From: Lentzea aerocolonigenes
GTDB lineage: Bacteria; Actinomycetota; Actinomycetes; Mycobacteriales; Pseudonocardiaceae
Assembly: GCF_000955955.1 (NCBI RefSeq)
Contig: NZ_JYJG01000119.1
Coordinates: 1 to 58,484, forward strand
Reading direction: 5' to 3'
DNA length: 58,484 nucleotides
In this document: piece by piece, positions 25,486-38,716 of the stretch
Position numbering within the stretch: position 1 is the first letter of the stretch
How the letters are laid out: every line of letters starts with the position of its first letter
Program-made: the position numbers and the translations under genes
The notes under the pieces: generated by a model
Database searches by the model: none
What the model was told of the DNA's origin: nothing
Seen by the model: only the letters and a program-made list of their open reading frames with translations

Positions 25486-26490
25486 GTGCTCCGCTACACG
25501 ATTCGACGGCTGATTCAGCTGGTCGGCGTGGTGCTGGTGCTCTCGCTGCTGCTCTTCGCGTGGTTGCGCGTACTCCCAGGAGGGCCGGTCTCGGCCCTCC
25601 TGGGAGATCGTTCTACCCCGGAGAAGGCGGCGGAGCTCACCAAGCAGCTCGGCCTCGATCAGCCGATTTACCTGCAGTACTTCAAATTCCTCGGTCGCGC
25701 CCTGACCGGTGACTTCGGCGTCTCCACCGGTGTCCAGCCCGGTGACTCGGCGCTCGACATCTTCATCCAGCGGTTCCCCGCCACGCTCGAGCTGAGCTTC
25801 TTCGCGATCGCCATCGCGATCGTGATCGGCGTCCCGCTCGGATATCTCGCCGCGAAACGCCGCGGCAGCTGGTTCGACAACGCCAGCGTCGTCGGCTCCC
25901 TGATCGGTGTCGCGGTGCCGGTGTTCTTCCTGGCGTTCGTGCTCAAGGGCCTCGCTTCCTCCGCGCTCGGCCTGCCCTCCAGCGGTCGTCAGGACGCCAT
26001 CGACGCCACGCGCGTCACCGGCTTCTTCACGCTCGACGGCATGATCACCGGTGAGTGGGACGCGACGTTCAACGCGCTGGTGCACCTGATCCTGCCGTCG
26101 ATCGCGCTCGCGACGATCCCGTTCGCGGTGATCTTCCGGATCACCCGCGCGGCCGTGCTCGACGTGCTCGACGAGGACTTCGTGCGCACCGCGGAGTCCA
26201 AGGGCCTCACGGCTCCGGTGATCCGCCGCAGGCACGTGCTGCGCAACGCGATGCTCCCGGTCGTCACGACGATCGGTCTGCAGACCGGCGCGCTGCTCTC
26301 CGGCGCGGTGCTCACCGAGAAGGTGTTCGGCTTCCCCGGTGTCGGCGAGGCGCTCGCCATCGGGTTCGAACGGCGTGACTACCCGGTGCTGCTGTTGTTG
26401 ATCATCATGGCCACGAGCGTCTACGTCGTCGTGAACCTGTTGGTCGACCTCTCGTACGCGCTCATCGACCCGCGCATCAGGACGAGGTGA
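25486..26490 (+). CDS. Peptide ABC transporter permease (DppB type)
   Basis: 334 aa, six transmembrane segments. N-terminal LRYTIRRLIQLVGVVLVLSLLLF with WLRVLPGGP is typical of DppB/OppB; the EAA-like loop reads RTAESKGL around residue 226. GTG start. Its stop overlaps the GTG of the next permease (GTGA), showing coupled translation. Confidence 0.93.
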   Translation: MLRYTIRRLIQLVGVVLVLSLLLFAWLRVLPGGPVSALLGDRSTPEKAAELTKQLGLDQPIYLQYFKFLGRALTGDFGVSTGVQPGDSALDIFIQRFPATLELSFFAIAIAIVIGVPLGYLAAKRRGSWFDNASVVGSLIGVAVPVFFLAFVLKGLASSALGLPSSGRQDAIDATRVTGFFTLDGMITGEWDATFNALVHLILPSIALATIPFAVIFRITRAAVLDVLDEDFVRTAESKGLTAPVIRRRHVLRNAMLPVVTTIGLQTGALLSGAVLTEKVFGFPGVGEALAIGFERRDYPVLLLLIIMATSVYVVVNLLVDLSYALIDPRIRTR

Positions 26491-27419
26491 GCGCAGTGGC
26501 TCTTGGTGTTTCCAAGAAGGAAAAGATCGACGACCTCGCCGAGACCGCGGGCGTCTCGCTCGCGGCCAGCGCGTGGAAGCGGTTGAAGCGCAGCCCGGTG
26601 TTCCTCACCGGCGCGGTGATCATCGGCATCTTCATCCTGATCTCGCTGCTGTCGCCGTGGCTCGCGCCGCACAACCCGTCCGACCCGATGCTGATCGACC
26701 AGGTCATCAAGGCGCGCAACGAGATCCCGCCCGCCCAGCCCGGTCACCCGCTCGGTGGCGACCTGCAGGGCCGCGACTTCCTGTCGCGCCTGCTGATCGG
26801 TTCGCAGCAGACGTTGATCGTCGGCATCGGCGCGACGGTCATCGGACTGACCGGTGGCCTGATCCTGGGCACGCTCGCGGGTGCGATCGGCGGCTGGGTC
26901 GACTCGGCCGTCATGCGCATCGTCGACGTCATGCTCTCGCTGCCGTCGCTGCTGCTGGCGTTCTCGATCGCGGCCATGTTCGCACGGCCCAGCCAGTTCA
27001 CCGTGATCCTCGCGGTCGCGATCGTGCAGATCCCGGTGTTCGCCCGGTTGCTGCGCGGCTCGATGCTGGCGCAACGGCACAGCGACCACGTGCTCGCCGC
27101 GACGGCGCTGGGCGTGAAGAAGGGCGCGATCGTGTTCCGGCACATGCTGCCGAACTCGCTCGGCCCGGTGATCGTCCAGTCCACCCTGGTGCTCGCCACG
27201 GCGATCATCGAGGCGGCCGCGCTGTCGTTCCTCGGCCTCGGCAACCCGGACGACCGGATCCCGGAGTGGGGTCAGATGCTCGGCGACGTGCAGAAGGTGT
27301 TCGACACCCATCCGCAGCTCGCCGCGTACCCCGCGATCTGCATCATCATCGTCGCGCTCGGCTTCACGCTCATGGGTGAGACCCTGCGCGAGGCCCTCGA
27401 CCCGAAGAACAGGCGGTGA
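26487..27419 (+). CDS. Peptide ABC transporter permease (DppC type)
   Basis: 310 aa. An N-terminal cytoplasmic stretch with KRLKRSPVFLTGAVIIGIF precedes the membrane domain; LGGDLQGRDFLSRLLIGS and the EAA loop with ALGVKKG are typical of DppC/OppC. Forms the heterodimeric channel with the preceding permease. The next gene starts six bases later. Confidence 0.93.
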   Translation: MSAVALGVSKKEKIDDLAETAGVSLAASAWKRLKRSPVFLTGAVIIGIFILISLLSPWLAPHNPSDPMLIDQVIKARNEIPPAQPGHPLGGDLQGRDFLSRLLIGSQQTLIVGIGATVIGLTGGLILGTLAGAIGGWVDSAVMRIVDVMLSLPSLLLAFSIAAMFARPSQFTVILAVAIVQIPVFARLLRGSMLAQRHSDHVLAATALGVKKGAIVFRHMLPNSLGPVIVQSTLVLATAIIEAAALSFLGLGNPDDRIPEWGQMLGDVQKVFDTHPQLAAYPAICIIIVALGFTLMGETLREALDPKNRR

Positions 27420-27425
27420 GTCGTC

Positions 27426-28420
<995 letters not shown>

Positions 28421-28424
<4 letters not shown>

Positions 28425-29527
28425 GCGAGACCCTGGTGTCCGTCCAGGACATGAAGGTGCACTTCCCGATCAAGCGCGGCGTCTTCATCGACCGCACCGT
28501 CGGGTACGTCTACGCGGTCGACGGCGTAGACCTGGAGATCAAGCGCGGCGAGACCTACGGCCTGGTCGGCGAGTCCGGCTGCGGCAAGTCCACCCTCGGG
28601 CGGGCGATGCTGCGGCTGAACGAGCCGACCGCGGGCAAGATGGTCTTCGACGGGCAGGACTTCTCGACCCTGAAGGGCGAGGAGCTGCGCAAGATGCGGC
28701 GCCGGATCCAGATGGTATTCCAGGACCCGCTGTCCTCTTTGGACCCGCGCCAGTCCGTGGAGTCGATCCTGGTCGAGGGTCTGCGCGCGCACGGCCTGGA
28801 CAAGGGCAAGGAGTCCACGTCGAAGCGGCTGCGCGAGCTGCTCTCGGCCGTGGGTCTGCCGGCTTCCGCGCTGCGCAAGTACCCGCACGAGTTCTCGGGC
28901 GGTCAGCGGCAGCGCATCGGCATCGCGCGGGCACTGGCGCTCGAGCCGGACCTGATCGTCGCCGACGAGCCGGTGTCCGCGCTGGACGTGTCGGTGCAGG
29001 CCCAGGTCGTGAACCTGATGGAGGAACTGCAGGAGCAGTTCGGCCTGACGTACCTGGTGATCGCGCACGACCTCGCCGTCGTGAAGCACATCTCCGACCG
29101 GGTCGGCGTGATGTACCTCGGTGGTCTGGTCGAGGAGGCCACCGCCGAGGACCTCTACGCCGAGCCGCTGCACCCGTACACGCGGGCGCTGCTGTCGGCG
29201 ATCCCGGTGCCCGACCCGGTGGTCGAGGACCGGCGCGAACGGATCCTGCTGGCAGGCGACCTCCCGTCGCCCGCCAACCCGCCCACCGGCTGCCGGTTCC
29301 ACACCCGGTGCCCGTGGCGGCAGGCGTCCCGTTGCGACACCGAACGCCCGGCGCTGCGCGAACTCAAGCCCGGCCACAAGGTCGCGTGCCACTGGGCCGA
29401 GCAGATCCAGTCCGGCGAGATCCAGCCGCACGAGGTGAAGCCGATCCTCGTCGAGGAGAACGACGGCCTCTCGCCGGACGTTCCGCTCGTGGGACCGGCG
29501 TCCGTCACCGAGGCATTGAACCCCTGA
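28421..29527 (+). CDS. Peptide ABC transporter ATP-binding protein (DppF type)
   Basis: 368 aa. GESGCGKS Walker A near residue 50, FSGGQRQR signature, [14 protein letters not shown]alker B/D-loop, IAHD H-loop, and the Cys-rich [10 protein letters not shown] segment. Start is the GTG overlapping the DppD stop. The next gene starts one base after its stop, but a perfect 14-bp hairpin directly after may end the operon transcript. Confidence 0.95.
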
Positions 29528-29528
29528 G

Positions 29529-30656
29529 ATGGCAACGGCACGGTTGAGCGTTCGCGCGCTCAACCGTGCCCTGCTCTCCCGGCAGTACCTGCTGAAGAAG
29601 CATGATCTGCCGGAACGCGACGTGGTCGAGCACCTGGTCGGCATGCACGCGCAGATACCGGTGGGGCCGTACGTCGGGCTCTGGTCGAGGCTGCGCCGCT
29701 ACCGACCGGAGCGACTGTCCACAATGGTCGCCGAACGCGAGCTGGTCCGCACCGCGCTGATGCGGTCGACGATCCACCTCGTCACACCTGACGACTGCCT
29801 GACGCTGCGACCGTTGGTGCAGCAGGTGCTGGACCGCGACCTCTACTCGAACTCGAGCCATGCCGCGGTCGTCAAGGATCTCGATCTCGACGCGGTGGTC
29901 GAGCGCGGCCTGGAGTTGCTCGACGAGCGACCGCGCACGCCGAGCGAACTCGGCAAGGCCCTGCACGAGCGCTGGCCGGACCGCAAGCCGGACACGCTCG
30001 CCTACGCGGTGCGCAACCTGGCCCCGCTGGTGCAGACCCCGCCACGCGGCACGTGGGGCGGCGTCGGTCGCACCGTGCACGCGTCGGCGAGGACGTGGCT
30101 GGGCAGGCCGATCGACCCCGCCCCGTCATTGGAGCGGATGATCCGGCGCTACCTGGCGGCGTTCGGCCCGGCGAGCGTGCCCGACATCCAGGCGTGGTGC
30201 GGGCTGACCAGGCTGGCCGAGGTCGTCGGCCGGATGGACCTGCGGGTGTACCTGGACGACGACGGCCGCGAGCTGTTCGACGTCCCGGAGGCCGAGCTGC
30301 CCGATCCGGCGGTGCCCGCGCGGCCGAGGTACCTGCCCGAGTTCGACAACGTGTTCCTCTCGCACGCCCGGCGGGAGCGGATCATTCCGGAGGGTCTGTC
30401 GTTCGCCCAGTGGAGCCGCCGGCACGGGCTGATGATGACCGCGCGCGGCGGGGTGCTGCGCGGCAACCTCCTGGTCGGCGGCCTGCTCCAGGGCATCTGG
30501 CGGGTGGACGACGAGAAGAAGGCGTACCGGCTCGTCGTCGAGCCGTTCATCGAGGTGTCGAAGAAGGACCTGGCTGCGCTGGAATCCGAGGGCCACGGCC
30601 TGCTGGCGTTCGCGTTTCCACAGGGGGAGTCGTTCGACGTGCAGGTGGTGCTCTAG
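29529..30656 (+). CDS. Winged-helix DNA-binding domain protein, AlkZ/AZL-like (HTH_42 family)
   Basis: 375 aa, full-length member of the HTH_42 family, which includes DNA glycosylases that remove bulky or crosslinked bases (AlkZ, YcaQ/AlkX). LVGMHAQIPVGPYVGLWSRL (37-55) aligns with the family's active-site segment, where QxQ or QxD is expected; here it reads H40-A-Q42. LMRSTIHLV, RYLAAFGPAS and LLVGGLLQGIWRVD are further family blocks. Whether it excises bases is unknown. Codons 3 to 14 are one perfect inverted repeat. Confidence 0.8.
   Translation: MATARLSVRALNRALLSRQYLLKKHDLPERDVVEHLVGMHAQIPVGPYVGLWSRLRRYRPERLSTMVAERELVRTALMRSTIHLVTPDDCLTLRPLVQQVLDRDLYSNSSHAAVVKDLDLDAVVERGLELLDERPRTPSELGKALHERWPDRKPDTLAYAVRNLAPLVQTPPRGTWGGVGRTVHASARTWLGRPIDPAPSLERMIRRYLAAFGPASVPDIQAWCGLTRLAEVVGRMDLRVYLDDDGRELFDVPEAELPDPAVPARPRYLPEFDNVFLSHARRERIIPEGLSFAQWSRRHGLMMTARGGVLRGNLLVGGLLQGIWRVDDEKKAYRLVVEPFIEVSKKDLAALESEGHGLLAFAFPQGESFDVQVVL
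29537..29570 (+). terminator. Perfect hairpin at the 5' end of the AlkZ-like gene
   Basis: GGCACGGTTGAGCG and CGCTCAACCGTGCC form a perfect 14-bp stem around TTCGCG. It lies 10 bp after the importer operon stop and inside codons 3-14 of the next gene, so it could terminate or attenuate readthrough. Confidence 0.55.
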
Positions 30657-30678
30657 CGGGAGCTGCTGCAGTTCAGGG

Positions 30679-31272
30679 ATGGACAGTCGTGGCTCGATCC
30701 TGCTTCGCGCGGCCGAGATCGCGTCCGTCGACGGCCTTGAAGGGGTCACGATCGGGCGGCTCGCGGTCGAGCTCGGCATGAGCAAGAGCGGGGTGTTCTC
30801 ACACTTCGGCTCGAAGGAAGAGCTGCAGATCTCCACCGTGCACGTGGCCGCGGAGATCTTCTCGCGCGAGGTCGTGATCGCCGGTGGGTCGGTGCTGGAC
30901 CTTTGTGGCCGGTGGCTCGACTACTCGAAGCGCCGCGTGTTCCCGGGTGGCTGCTTCTTCGTCGTGACGCGCTCGGAGTTCGCCGCCCGCCCCGGCCGCG
31001 TGCGCGACGCGTTGATGCTCTTCAACCTGCGCTGGATCTCACTGCTGGAACGGCTCTGCGGTGACGCGCAGATGGCGTTCGAAGTGGACGCTCTGCTGAC
31101 CGCGGCCGACCGGTTCGCGGTGCTCTACGACGACGCCTCGGCGTACGAGAGAGTGCGGTCCGCGTTGCGTGCACGGATCACCATGCCGATGGGGATGGAG
31201 ATGAGCGTCGCCACGCCGAACGACAGCAGCATCGCGAGCCACGCCTCGTCGACGATCTGTCCGCCGATGTAG
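30679..31272 (+). CDS. TetR family transcriptional regulator
   Basis: 197 aa. N-terminal HTH: ILLRAAEIASVDGLEGVTIGRLAVELGMSKSGVFSHFGSKEEL; the C-terminal ligand domain contains the TetR_C_16-like GGCFFVVTRSEFAARPG and FNLRWISLLERL. The last roughly 45 residues are unlike TetR ends and are encoded antisense to the C-terminus of the convergent DedA gene; the original stop was probably lost. It lies 22 bp after the AlkZ-like gene, its likely partner or target. Confidence 0.85.
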   Translation: MDSRGSILLRAAEIASVDGLEGVTIGRLAVELGMSKSGVFSHFGSKEELQISTVHVAAEIFSREVVIAGGSVLDLCGRWLDYSKRRVFPGGCFFVVTRSEFAARPGRVRDALMLFNLRWISLLERLCGDAQMAFEVDALLTAADRFAVLYDDASAYERVRSALRARITMPMGMEMSVATPNDSSIASHASSTICPPM

Positions 31273-31703
31273 CCGACGGCGGCGGGGTAGAGGCTCCACA
31301 ACGCCGACCCGATCGCCGCGACCGGCACGAAGCGCCTCAGCGGCCATTTCAGGGCCCCCGCGAGCATCGCCCCGACGATCCCGCCCGCCGGCAGGAACCG
31401 CGCCGCGATGAGGATCGTCTCGCCCTTGGACGCGAGCTGGTCGGCGGTCCACACGACCATCGCCCGAGCCTTGGCGTTCTTGTTGACCCGGTCGAGGGCC
31501 CTCATGCCCATCCGGCGGCCCATAGTAAAGTTGATCATGTCGCTGGCCAGGCATCCGGCAGCGGCGACGGCGATCACCAGGTACAGCGGGATCTCACCGG
31601 ACGCGGCCAGGACACCAGCGCCGATGAGCACGGCCTCCGTCGGTGCCAGGGGCACGACGGCGACCAGGAACAGCACGACGAGGCTGGCGGCTGTGGTGCT
31701 CAT
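31125..31703 (-). CDS. DedA family membrane protein
   Basis: 192 aa, four to five hydrophobic segments. MGRRMGMRA, then ARFLPAGGIVGAMLAGALKWPLRRF and IGSALWSLYPAAVGYIGG follow the DedA/VTT pattern (conserved Arg in RF(L/I)P). DedA proteins act in lipid-carrier recycling (undecaprenyl phosphate, polyprenol) and membrane homeostasis. The C-terminus overlaps the TetR gene by 148 bp on the other strand. Confidence 0.88.
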   Translation of the reverse strand: MSTTAASLVVLFLVAVVPLAPTEAVLIGAGVLAASGEIPLYLVIAVAAAGCLASDMINFTMGRRMGMRALDRVNKNAKARAMVVWTADQLASKGETILIAARFLPAGGIVGAMLAGALKWPLRRFVPVAAIGSALWSLYPAAVGYIGGQIVDEAWLAMLLSFGVATLISIPIGMVIRARNADRTLSYAEASS

Positions 31704-31783
31704 GATCCGTGAACGTACGTGACCCAGGTGAACAATCCCGACCTGGGGCTTTCTTCAGCCTGCCCACAGGTCAGAAGTCGATC

Positions 31784-31789
31784 TATACC
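31784..31789 (+). promoter_or_regulatory. -10 element before the DUF4184 gene (leaderless type)
   Basis: TATACC, eight bases before the GTG, with no ribosome binding site between. Suggests a leaderless transcript. Confidence 0.4.
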
Positions 31790-31797
31790 CTCGATTT

Positions 31798-32493
31798 GTG
31801 CCGTTCACGCTCGCGCACCCGGCCGCGGTGCTCCCACTGCGCCGGTTCCTCTGGTTTCCGGGACTGGTCGCGGGCGCGATGGCACCCGATCTCGGTTACT
31901 ACGTCCCTGTCCTGCCGACGCACGACGTCCTGGGCGGATCACTGGCGGCGGTGGTGTTGCTGCTGGTAGGACGGCTACTGCTGCCGTCGGTGATGGCGCT
32001 GGCACCGGAGTTCGTGCGGACGAGGGTGTCCCGGCCGGGAGACTTCCGCCGGCCGGTCCTGGCCGCGTTGTCCATTGTGGTGGGCGTGCTCACGCACCTG
32101 CTGTGGGACGTCTTCACCCAGACCGACGGCTGGTTCGTGCAACAGTGGGACTGGCTGACCATCTCGGTCGTCGGCCCGCACCGGGTCTACAACGTGATCG
32201 GCTACGTGTCATCCCTCGGCGGCCTCGTCCTGCTCGCCTGGATCGGTCTGGTTGCCCCCAGGGGCAATGACTGGCCGTCACACCCCAAGATTTCCCGGTA
32301 CAAAATCCGGGCCTTCGTCGCCCTCGCCGCAATCGTCGGCGCTGCCTGGTCGTTGTCCGATCCTGTCAGCCAGGCGAGCACCTATGACTGGGTCCGCAAC
32401 CTGCTGCTCGGCGTGATCCAGGGCACATGTGCGGCAGTGGCCGTGCACGCGGTCTTGTGGGGCTTCAAACAGTCACGGCATGACAGGTCATGA
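31798..32493 (+). CDS. DUF4184 family membrane protein
   Basis: 231 aa with several hydrophobic segments. The N-terminal FTLAHPAAVLPL and GAMAPDLGYYVP, then THLLWDVFTQTDGWFVQQW, are the DUF4184 blocks with conserved His/Asp residues reminiscent of membrane-bound metal hydrolases. No function is established. GTG start supported by the conserved PFTLAHPAA directly behind it. Confidence 0.88.
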   Translation: MPFTLAHPAAVLPLRRFLWFPGLVAGAMAPDLGYYVPVLPTHDVLGGSLAAVVLLLVGRLLLPSVMALAPEFVRTRVSRPGDFRRPVLAALSIVVGVLTHLLWDVFTQTDGWFVQQWDWLTISVVGPHRVYNVIGYVSSLGGLVLLAWIGLVAPRGNDWPSHPKISRYKIRAFVALAAIVGAAWSLSDPVSQASTYDWVRNLLLGVIQGTCAAVAVHAVLWGFKQSRHDRS

Positions 32494-32648
32494 CAGCCCG
32501 CTGAGGCCTGTCGAGTTCGCATCTGTCACGCATTCAAGCCTCGGAACTGCCGTTGACCGGCTTGTTCGCCCGTCATTAACCTCCGAGATCCAATAGGAAA
32601 GCTTGTTTACCAATCCTTCGCCGCCGCCCCTGTGCCCAGGAGGACGAA

Positions 32649-34217
32649 GTGATCAGAAAACACACCCGTGTGGGTGTCACATTGGCGCTGTTAGCGCTGG
32701 TGATGCCCCAGATAGCGGGGTCGGGGACGGCCAATGCGGCTGACACCCTGCTCTCGGCCAACAAACCCACCAGCACGTCGTCCGTCGAGGCGGAGACCTT
32801 CGGGGGTGCCAACGCCGTCGACGGAGATCCGACCACTCGTTGGGCGAGCCTCGAAGGACATGATCCGGAGTGGATCGCGGTCGACCTCGGCGGCACCGCG
32901 ACCATCGGCAGGGTCAAGCTCACCTGGGAGGCCGCCTACGCTTCCGAGTACAAGATCCAGACCTCCGCCGACGGCTCGACGTGGAGCACCAAGAAGACCC
33001 TCACCGGTCAGAACGGTGGCACCGACGACGTGACCCTCACGACGAGTGGACGCTTCGTGCGGATCTACGGCACCAAGCGCGGCACGCCGTACGGCTATTC
33101 GCTGTTCGGGCTGGAGGTCTACGGCAGCAACCCCAACGGCGACAACACGCCGCCCACCGCGCCGGCCGACCTCGCCAGCACGGCGACCACGTCGGACTCG
33201 GTGAGTCTGCAGTGGACGGCCGCGACCGACAACGTAGGCGTGACCGGCTACGACGTCCTGCGCAACGGCAGCGTCGTCGGTTCTCCCGCCGGCACGACGT
33301 TCACCGACACGGGTCTCGCGTCGGGCACGCAGTTCACCTACACCGTCAAAGCGAGGGACGCGGCCGGCAACCTCGGGCCCGCGAGCAACGCGGTCCAGGC
33401 GACCACCAAGCCCGCCGCACCCGGCGACACCATCACGGTCGTCGTCGCCGGTGACATCGCGTCGCTCACGAACTCCGAGCACTACGAGACCGCGAAGCTG
33501 ATCGACCAGATCAAGCCGAGTCACATCCTCACGGTCGGCGACAACCAGTACGACAGCGGCACGCTCGCGGAGTTCAAGGCCCACTACGACAAGTCGTGGG
33601 GCAAGTTCAAGAGCATCACCCACCCCGCGACCGGCAACCACGAGTGGGAGGACAACCTCAACGGCTACAAGTCGTACTTCGGTGCGCAGGCCTACCCGAA
33701 CGGCAAGCCGTACTACACCTGGGACGCGGGCCAGTTCCACTTCGTCTCGGTCGACTCGAACCCGATGTACGAGAACGGCAGCGACTCGACGCAGCTCAAC
33801 TGGCTGAAGGCCGACCTGGCCGCGAACACCAAGCCCTGCGTCGTCGGCTACTGGCACCAACCGCGGTTCAACTCGGGCAAGTACGGCGACCTGACCCAGG
33901 TGGCCCCGTACTGGAACGCGTTCGCCGACGCCAAGGCCGACCTCGTGTTCAACGGTCACGACCACCACTACGAGCGCTTCTCGCCGCTGAGCAAGAGCGG
34001 TGCGGTCGACACGGTGAACGGCATGCGGTCGGCGATCGTCGGCATCGGCGGTGACTACCTCTACGACGAGCGCACCCCGCGTGCCGGTGTCGAGAAGTAC
34101 TTCTCCGACAGCCACGGCGTCATGAAGCTCACCCTGTCCGGCACCTCCTACTCGTGGGAGGTCATCGACACCGCCGGCAAGGTGCGCGACAAGGCCGGTC
34201 CTTACAACTGTCGCTGA
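32649..34217 (+). CDS. Secreted metallophosphoesterase with F5/8 type C and FnIII domains
   Basis: 522 aa. Signal peptide (cleavage near GTANA-A, residue 31), discoidin/F5-8C domain (about 33-160; NAVDGDPTTRWAS, YGYSLFGLEVYG), FnIII domain (about 170-260; APADLASTATTSDSVSLQWTA) and calcineurin-like phosphoesterase (265-520) with GDIAS, GDNQYD, GNHEW, WHQP and GHDHHYER metal ligands. Carbohydrate or cell-surface targeting by the F5/8C domain is inference. GTG start with GGAGGA. 155 bp upstream hold no other feature seen. Confidence 0.92.
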   Translation: MIRKHTRVGVTLALLALVMPQIAGSGTANAADTLLSANKPTSTSSVEAETFGGANAVDGDPTTRWASLEGHDPEWIAVDLGGTATIGRVKLTWEAAYASEYKIQTSADGSTWSTKKTLTGQNGGTDDVTLTTSGRFVRIYGTKRGTPYGYSLFGLEVYGSNPNGDNTPPTAPADLASTATTSDSVSLQWTAATDNVGVTGYDVLRNGSVVGSPAGTTFTDTGLASGTQFTYTVKARDAAGNLGPASNAVQATTKPAAPGDTITVVVAGDIASLTNSEHYETAKLIDQIKPSHILTVGDNQYDSGTLAEFKAHYDKSWGKFKSITHPATGNHEWEDNLNGYKSYFGAQAYPNGKPYYTWDAGQFHFVSVDSNPMYENGSDSTQLNWLKADLAANTKPCVVGYWHQPRFNSGKYGDLTQVAPYWNAFADAKADLVFNGHDHHYERFSPLSKSGAVDTVNGMRSAIVGIGGDYLYDERTPRAGVEKYFSDSHGVMKLTLSGTSYSWEVIDTAGKVRDKAGPYNCR

Positions 34218-34248
34218 TCATTTCTGGCTGTTGAGTTCGGAGGCCGTC

Positions 34249-35378
34249 GTGTACATCGCAACTGCTCGACAAGCTCCAGCCGCGGGTGGCACCGGCAGGA
34301 TCGCGGCGAACGTGCTCGCCCTGGGCGCGGTTTCCCTGCTCACCGACATCTCGTCGGAGATGGTCACCGCGATCCTGCCGCTCTACCTCGTGCTGGGACT
34401 GGGGTTCTCCCCGCTGCAGTTCGGTGTGCTCGACGGCATCTACACCGGTGTGACGGCTCTGGTTCGCGTTGTCGGCGGTCACGCTGCGGACCGCTGGCAA
34501 CGGCGCAAGCTCGTCGCCGGACTCGGGTACGGGATCTCGGCGCTGGGCAAGCTCGGCTTGCTCGCCGCCGGGACCTCGGCGGGCGCGATGGGGCTCGTGC
34601 TGGCCGGGGATCGAACCGGCAAGGGCTTGCGCACCGCGCCGAGGGACGCGCTGATCACGTTGAGCAGTGAGCCTTCGGCGCTCGGACGCGCCTTCGGTGT
34701 CCACCGTGCCATGGACACCGTCGGCGCGTTCCTCGGTCCACTGGTCGCGTTCTGTCTCTTGTGGACACTTCCGGCTCGCTACGACGTCGTGTTCGTGGTG
34801 AGCTTCTGCTTCGCCGCCATCGGGTTTCTGGTGCTGGTGTTGTTCGTGCGCGATCACCGGGACGTGCTGCCACGCGTCGCGGTGTCGCTTCGGAGTGCGT
34901 TTGGGCTGTTGCGCGACCCACGTTTCCGGCGGGTCTGTGTGGTCGCGTGCGGGCTCGGGCTGCTGACGCTCGGCGACGGGTTCGTCTACCTGTTGCTGCA
35001 GAAGAAGCTCGACGTCGAGGTCGCCTACATCGCGTTGCTGCCGCTCGGCACGGCCGGCGTGTACCTGCTCGCCGCCGTGCCGATCGGCGCTCTGGCCGAC
35101 CGGGTGGGGCGCTGGCGGATCTTCCTCGCCGGCCACCTCGCGCTGTTCGGCGCGTACCTGATGTTCGTTGGTGTGTCAGGGGTTTTCTTGCTCGTGGGCG
35201 TTCTGCTGCTGCACGGGTTGTTCTACGCGTGCACAGATGGCGTGCTGATGGCCGTCGCCGGGCCGATGGTCCCCGAGGAGCTGCGCACGTCCGGTCTGGC
35301 CCTGCTCCAGACCGGCCAGGTGCTGGCGCGGGCGTGTTCCTCCGTGCTCTTCGGTGCTCTTTGGACGTGGTTGGCTTG

Positions 35379-35379
<1 letters not shown>
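34249..35379 (+). CDS. MFS transporter
   Basis: 376 aa, about 12 transmembrane helices. Signature loop GGHAADRWQRRK after helices 2-3 and the repeat DRTGKGLRTAPRDAL match the MFS branch often annotated as efflux transporters with a conserved RDAL block. GTG chosen because GGAGG lies five bases before it; a TTG six codons earlier is open. The stop shares one base with the next ATG (TGATG). Confidence 0.85.
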
Positions 35380-38199
<2,820 letters not shown>

Positions 38200-38211
<12 letters not shown>

Positions 38212-38241
38212 ACGGCAGCGAAGCAGGAGGGAACGCCACAC
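38200..38241 (-). CDS. leuA leader peptide
   Basis: A 13-codon frame, GTG start, reading VWRSLLLRCRDGV with three consecutive leucine codons (CTC CTG CTT) and a TGA inside the leader palindrome. GTG lies seven bases after TACTCT, a -10-like hexamer, so it may be leaderless. Leu-rich leader peptides before leuA are known in actinobacteria; stalling at Leu codons is expected under leucine shortage. Confidence 0.7.
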
Positions 38242-38248
38242 GTCGGAC

Positions 38249-38254
38249 AGAGTA
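38249..38254 (-). promoter_or_regulatory. -10 element of the leuA leader
   Basis: TACTCT followed by GTCCGAC and the leader GTG. The same TACTCTGTCCG string precedes the mannosyltransferase start at 41284. Confidence 0.45.
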
Positions 38255-38401
38255 GCCACAGATGCCGGGTTGATGGAACTTGAGGACCGGATTGTGGGAT
38301 GTGGCTACTCAGAGTGGCCGCTGTTCAGCAGCCGCGACACTGGGCGCGATCGTGGTCGACTTGCAAGTTTTGGATCGCGCTGAACTGGGAAAAGTTCATA
38401 C

Positions 38402-38698
38402 ATGTCCAGATTACGTACGACTAGTGGCCGCGGCACGGCTTCACGCGTGATCAGCGGCATCGGTGTGGTCTTCGCCCTGATCGAGATCCTCTACATCCTG
38501 ATGATCGTGCTCGGTGCGAACCAGGCGAACGCGTTCTTCAAGTTCGTCCAGTCCCTGGCCGAGCCTCTCGCACTGTTCTTCCCCGGCCTGTTCCACACGG
38601 GGAACTTCAACGTCGACGTGCTGCTCAACTACGGGCTCGCCGCCGTGTTCTGGCTGGTCGTGACCGGCATTCTTGCGCGTGCGGTGTCTCGCTACTGA
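38402..38698 (+). CDS. Small membrane protein (copy 1)
   Basis: 98 aa with two hydrophobic helices (about 16-40 and 70-93) separated by FFKFVQSLAEPLALFFPGLF, N-terminal region basic. Paralogous to the next gene: SIAEPVALAFKNLF matches SLAEPLALFFPGLF and NFGLAALFWL matches NYGLAAVFWL. No known domain. GGGAAAAG precedes the ATG. The 160 bp between it and the leuA leader hold nothing else seen. Confidence 0.7.
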   Translation: MSRLRTTSGRGTASRVISGIGVVFALIEILYILMIVLGANQANAFFKFVQSLAEPLALFFPGLFHTGNFNVDVLLNYGLAAVFWLVVTGILARAVSRY

Positions 38699-38716
38699 GT
38701 AGTAGATTCCCCGGCT

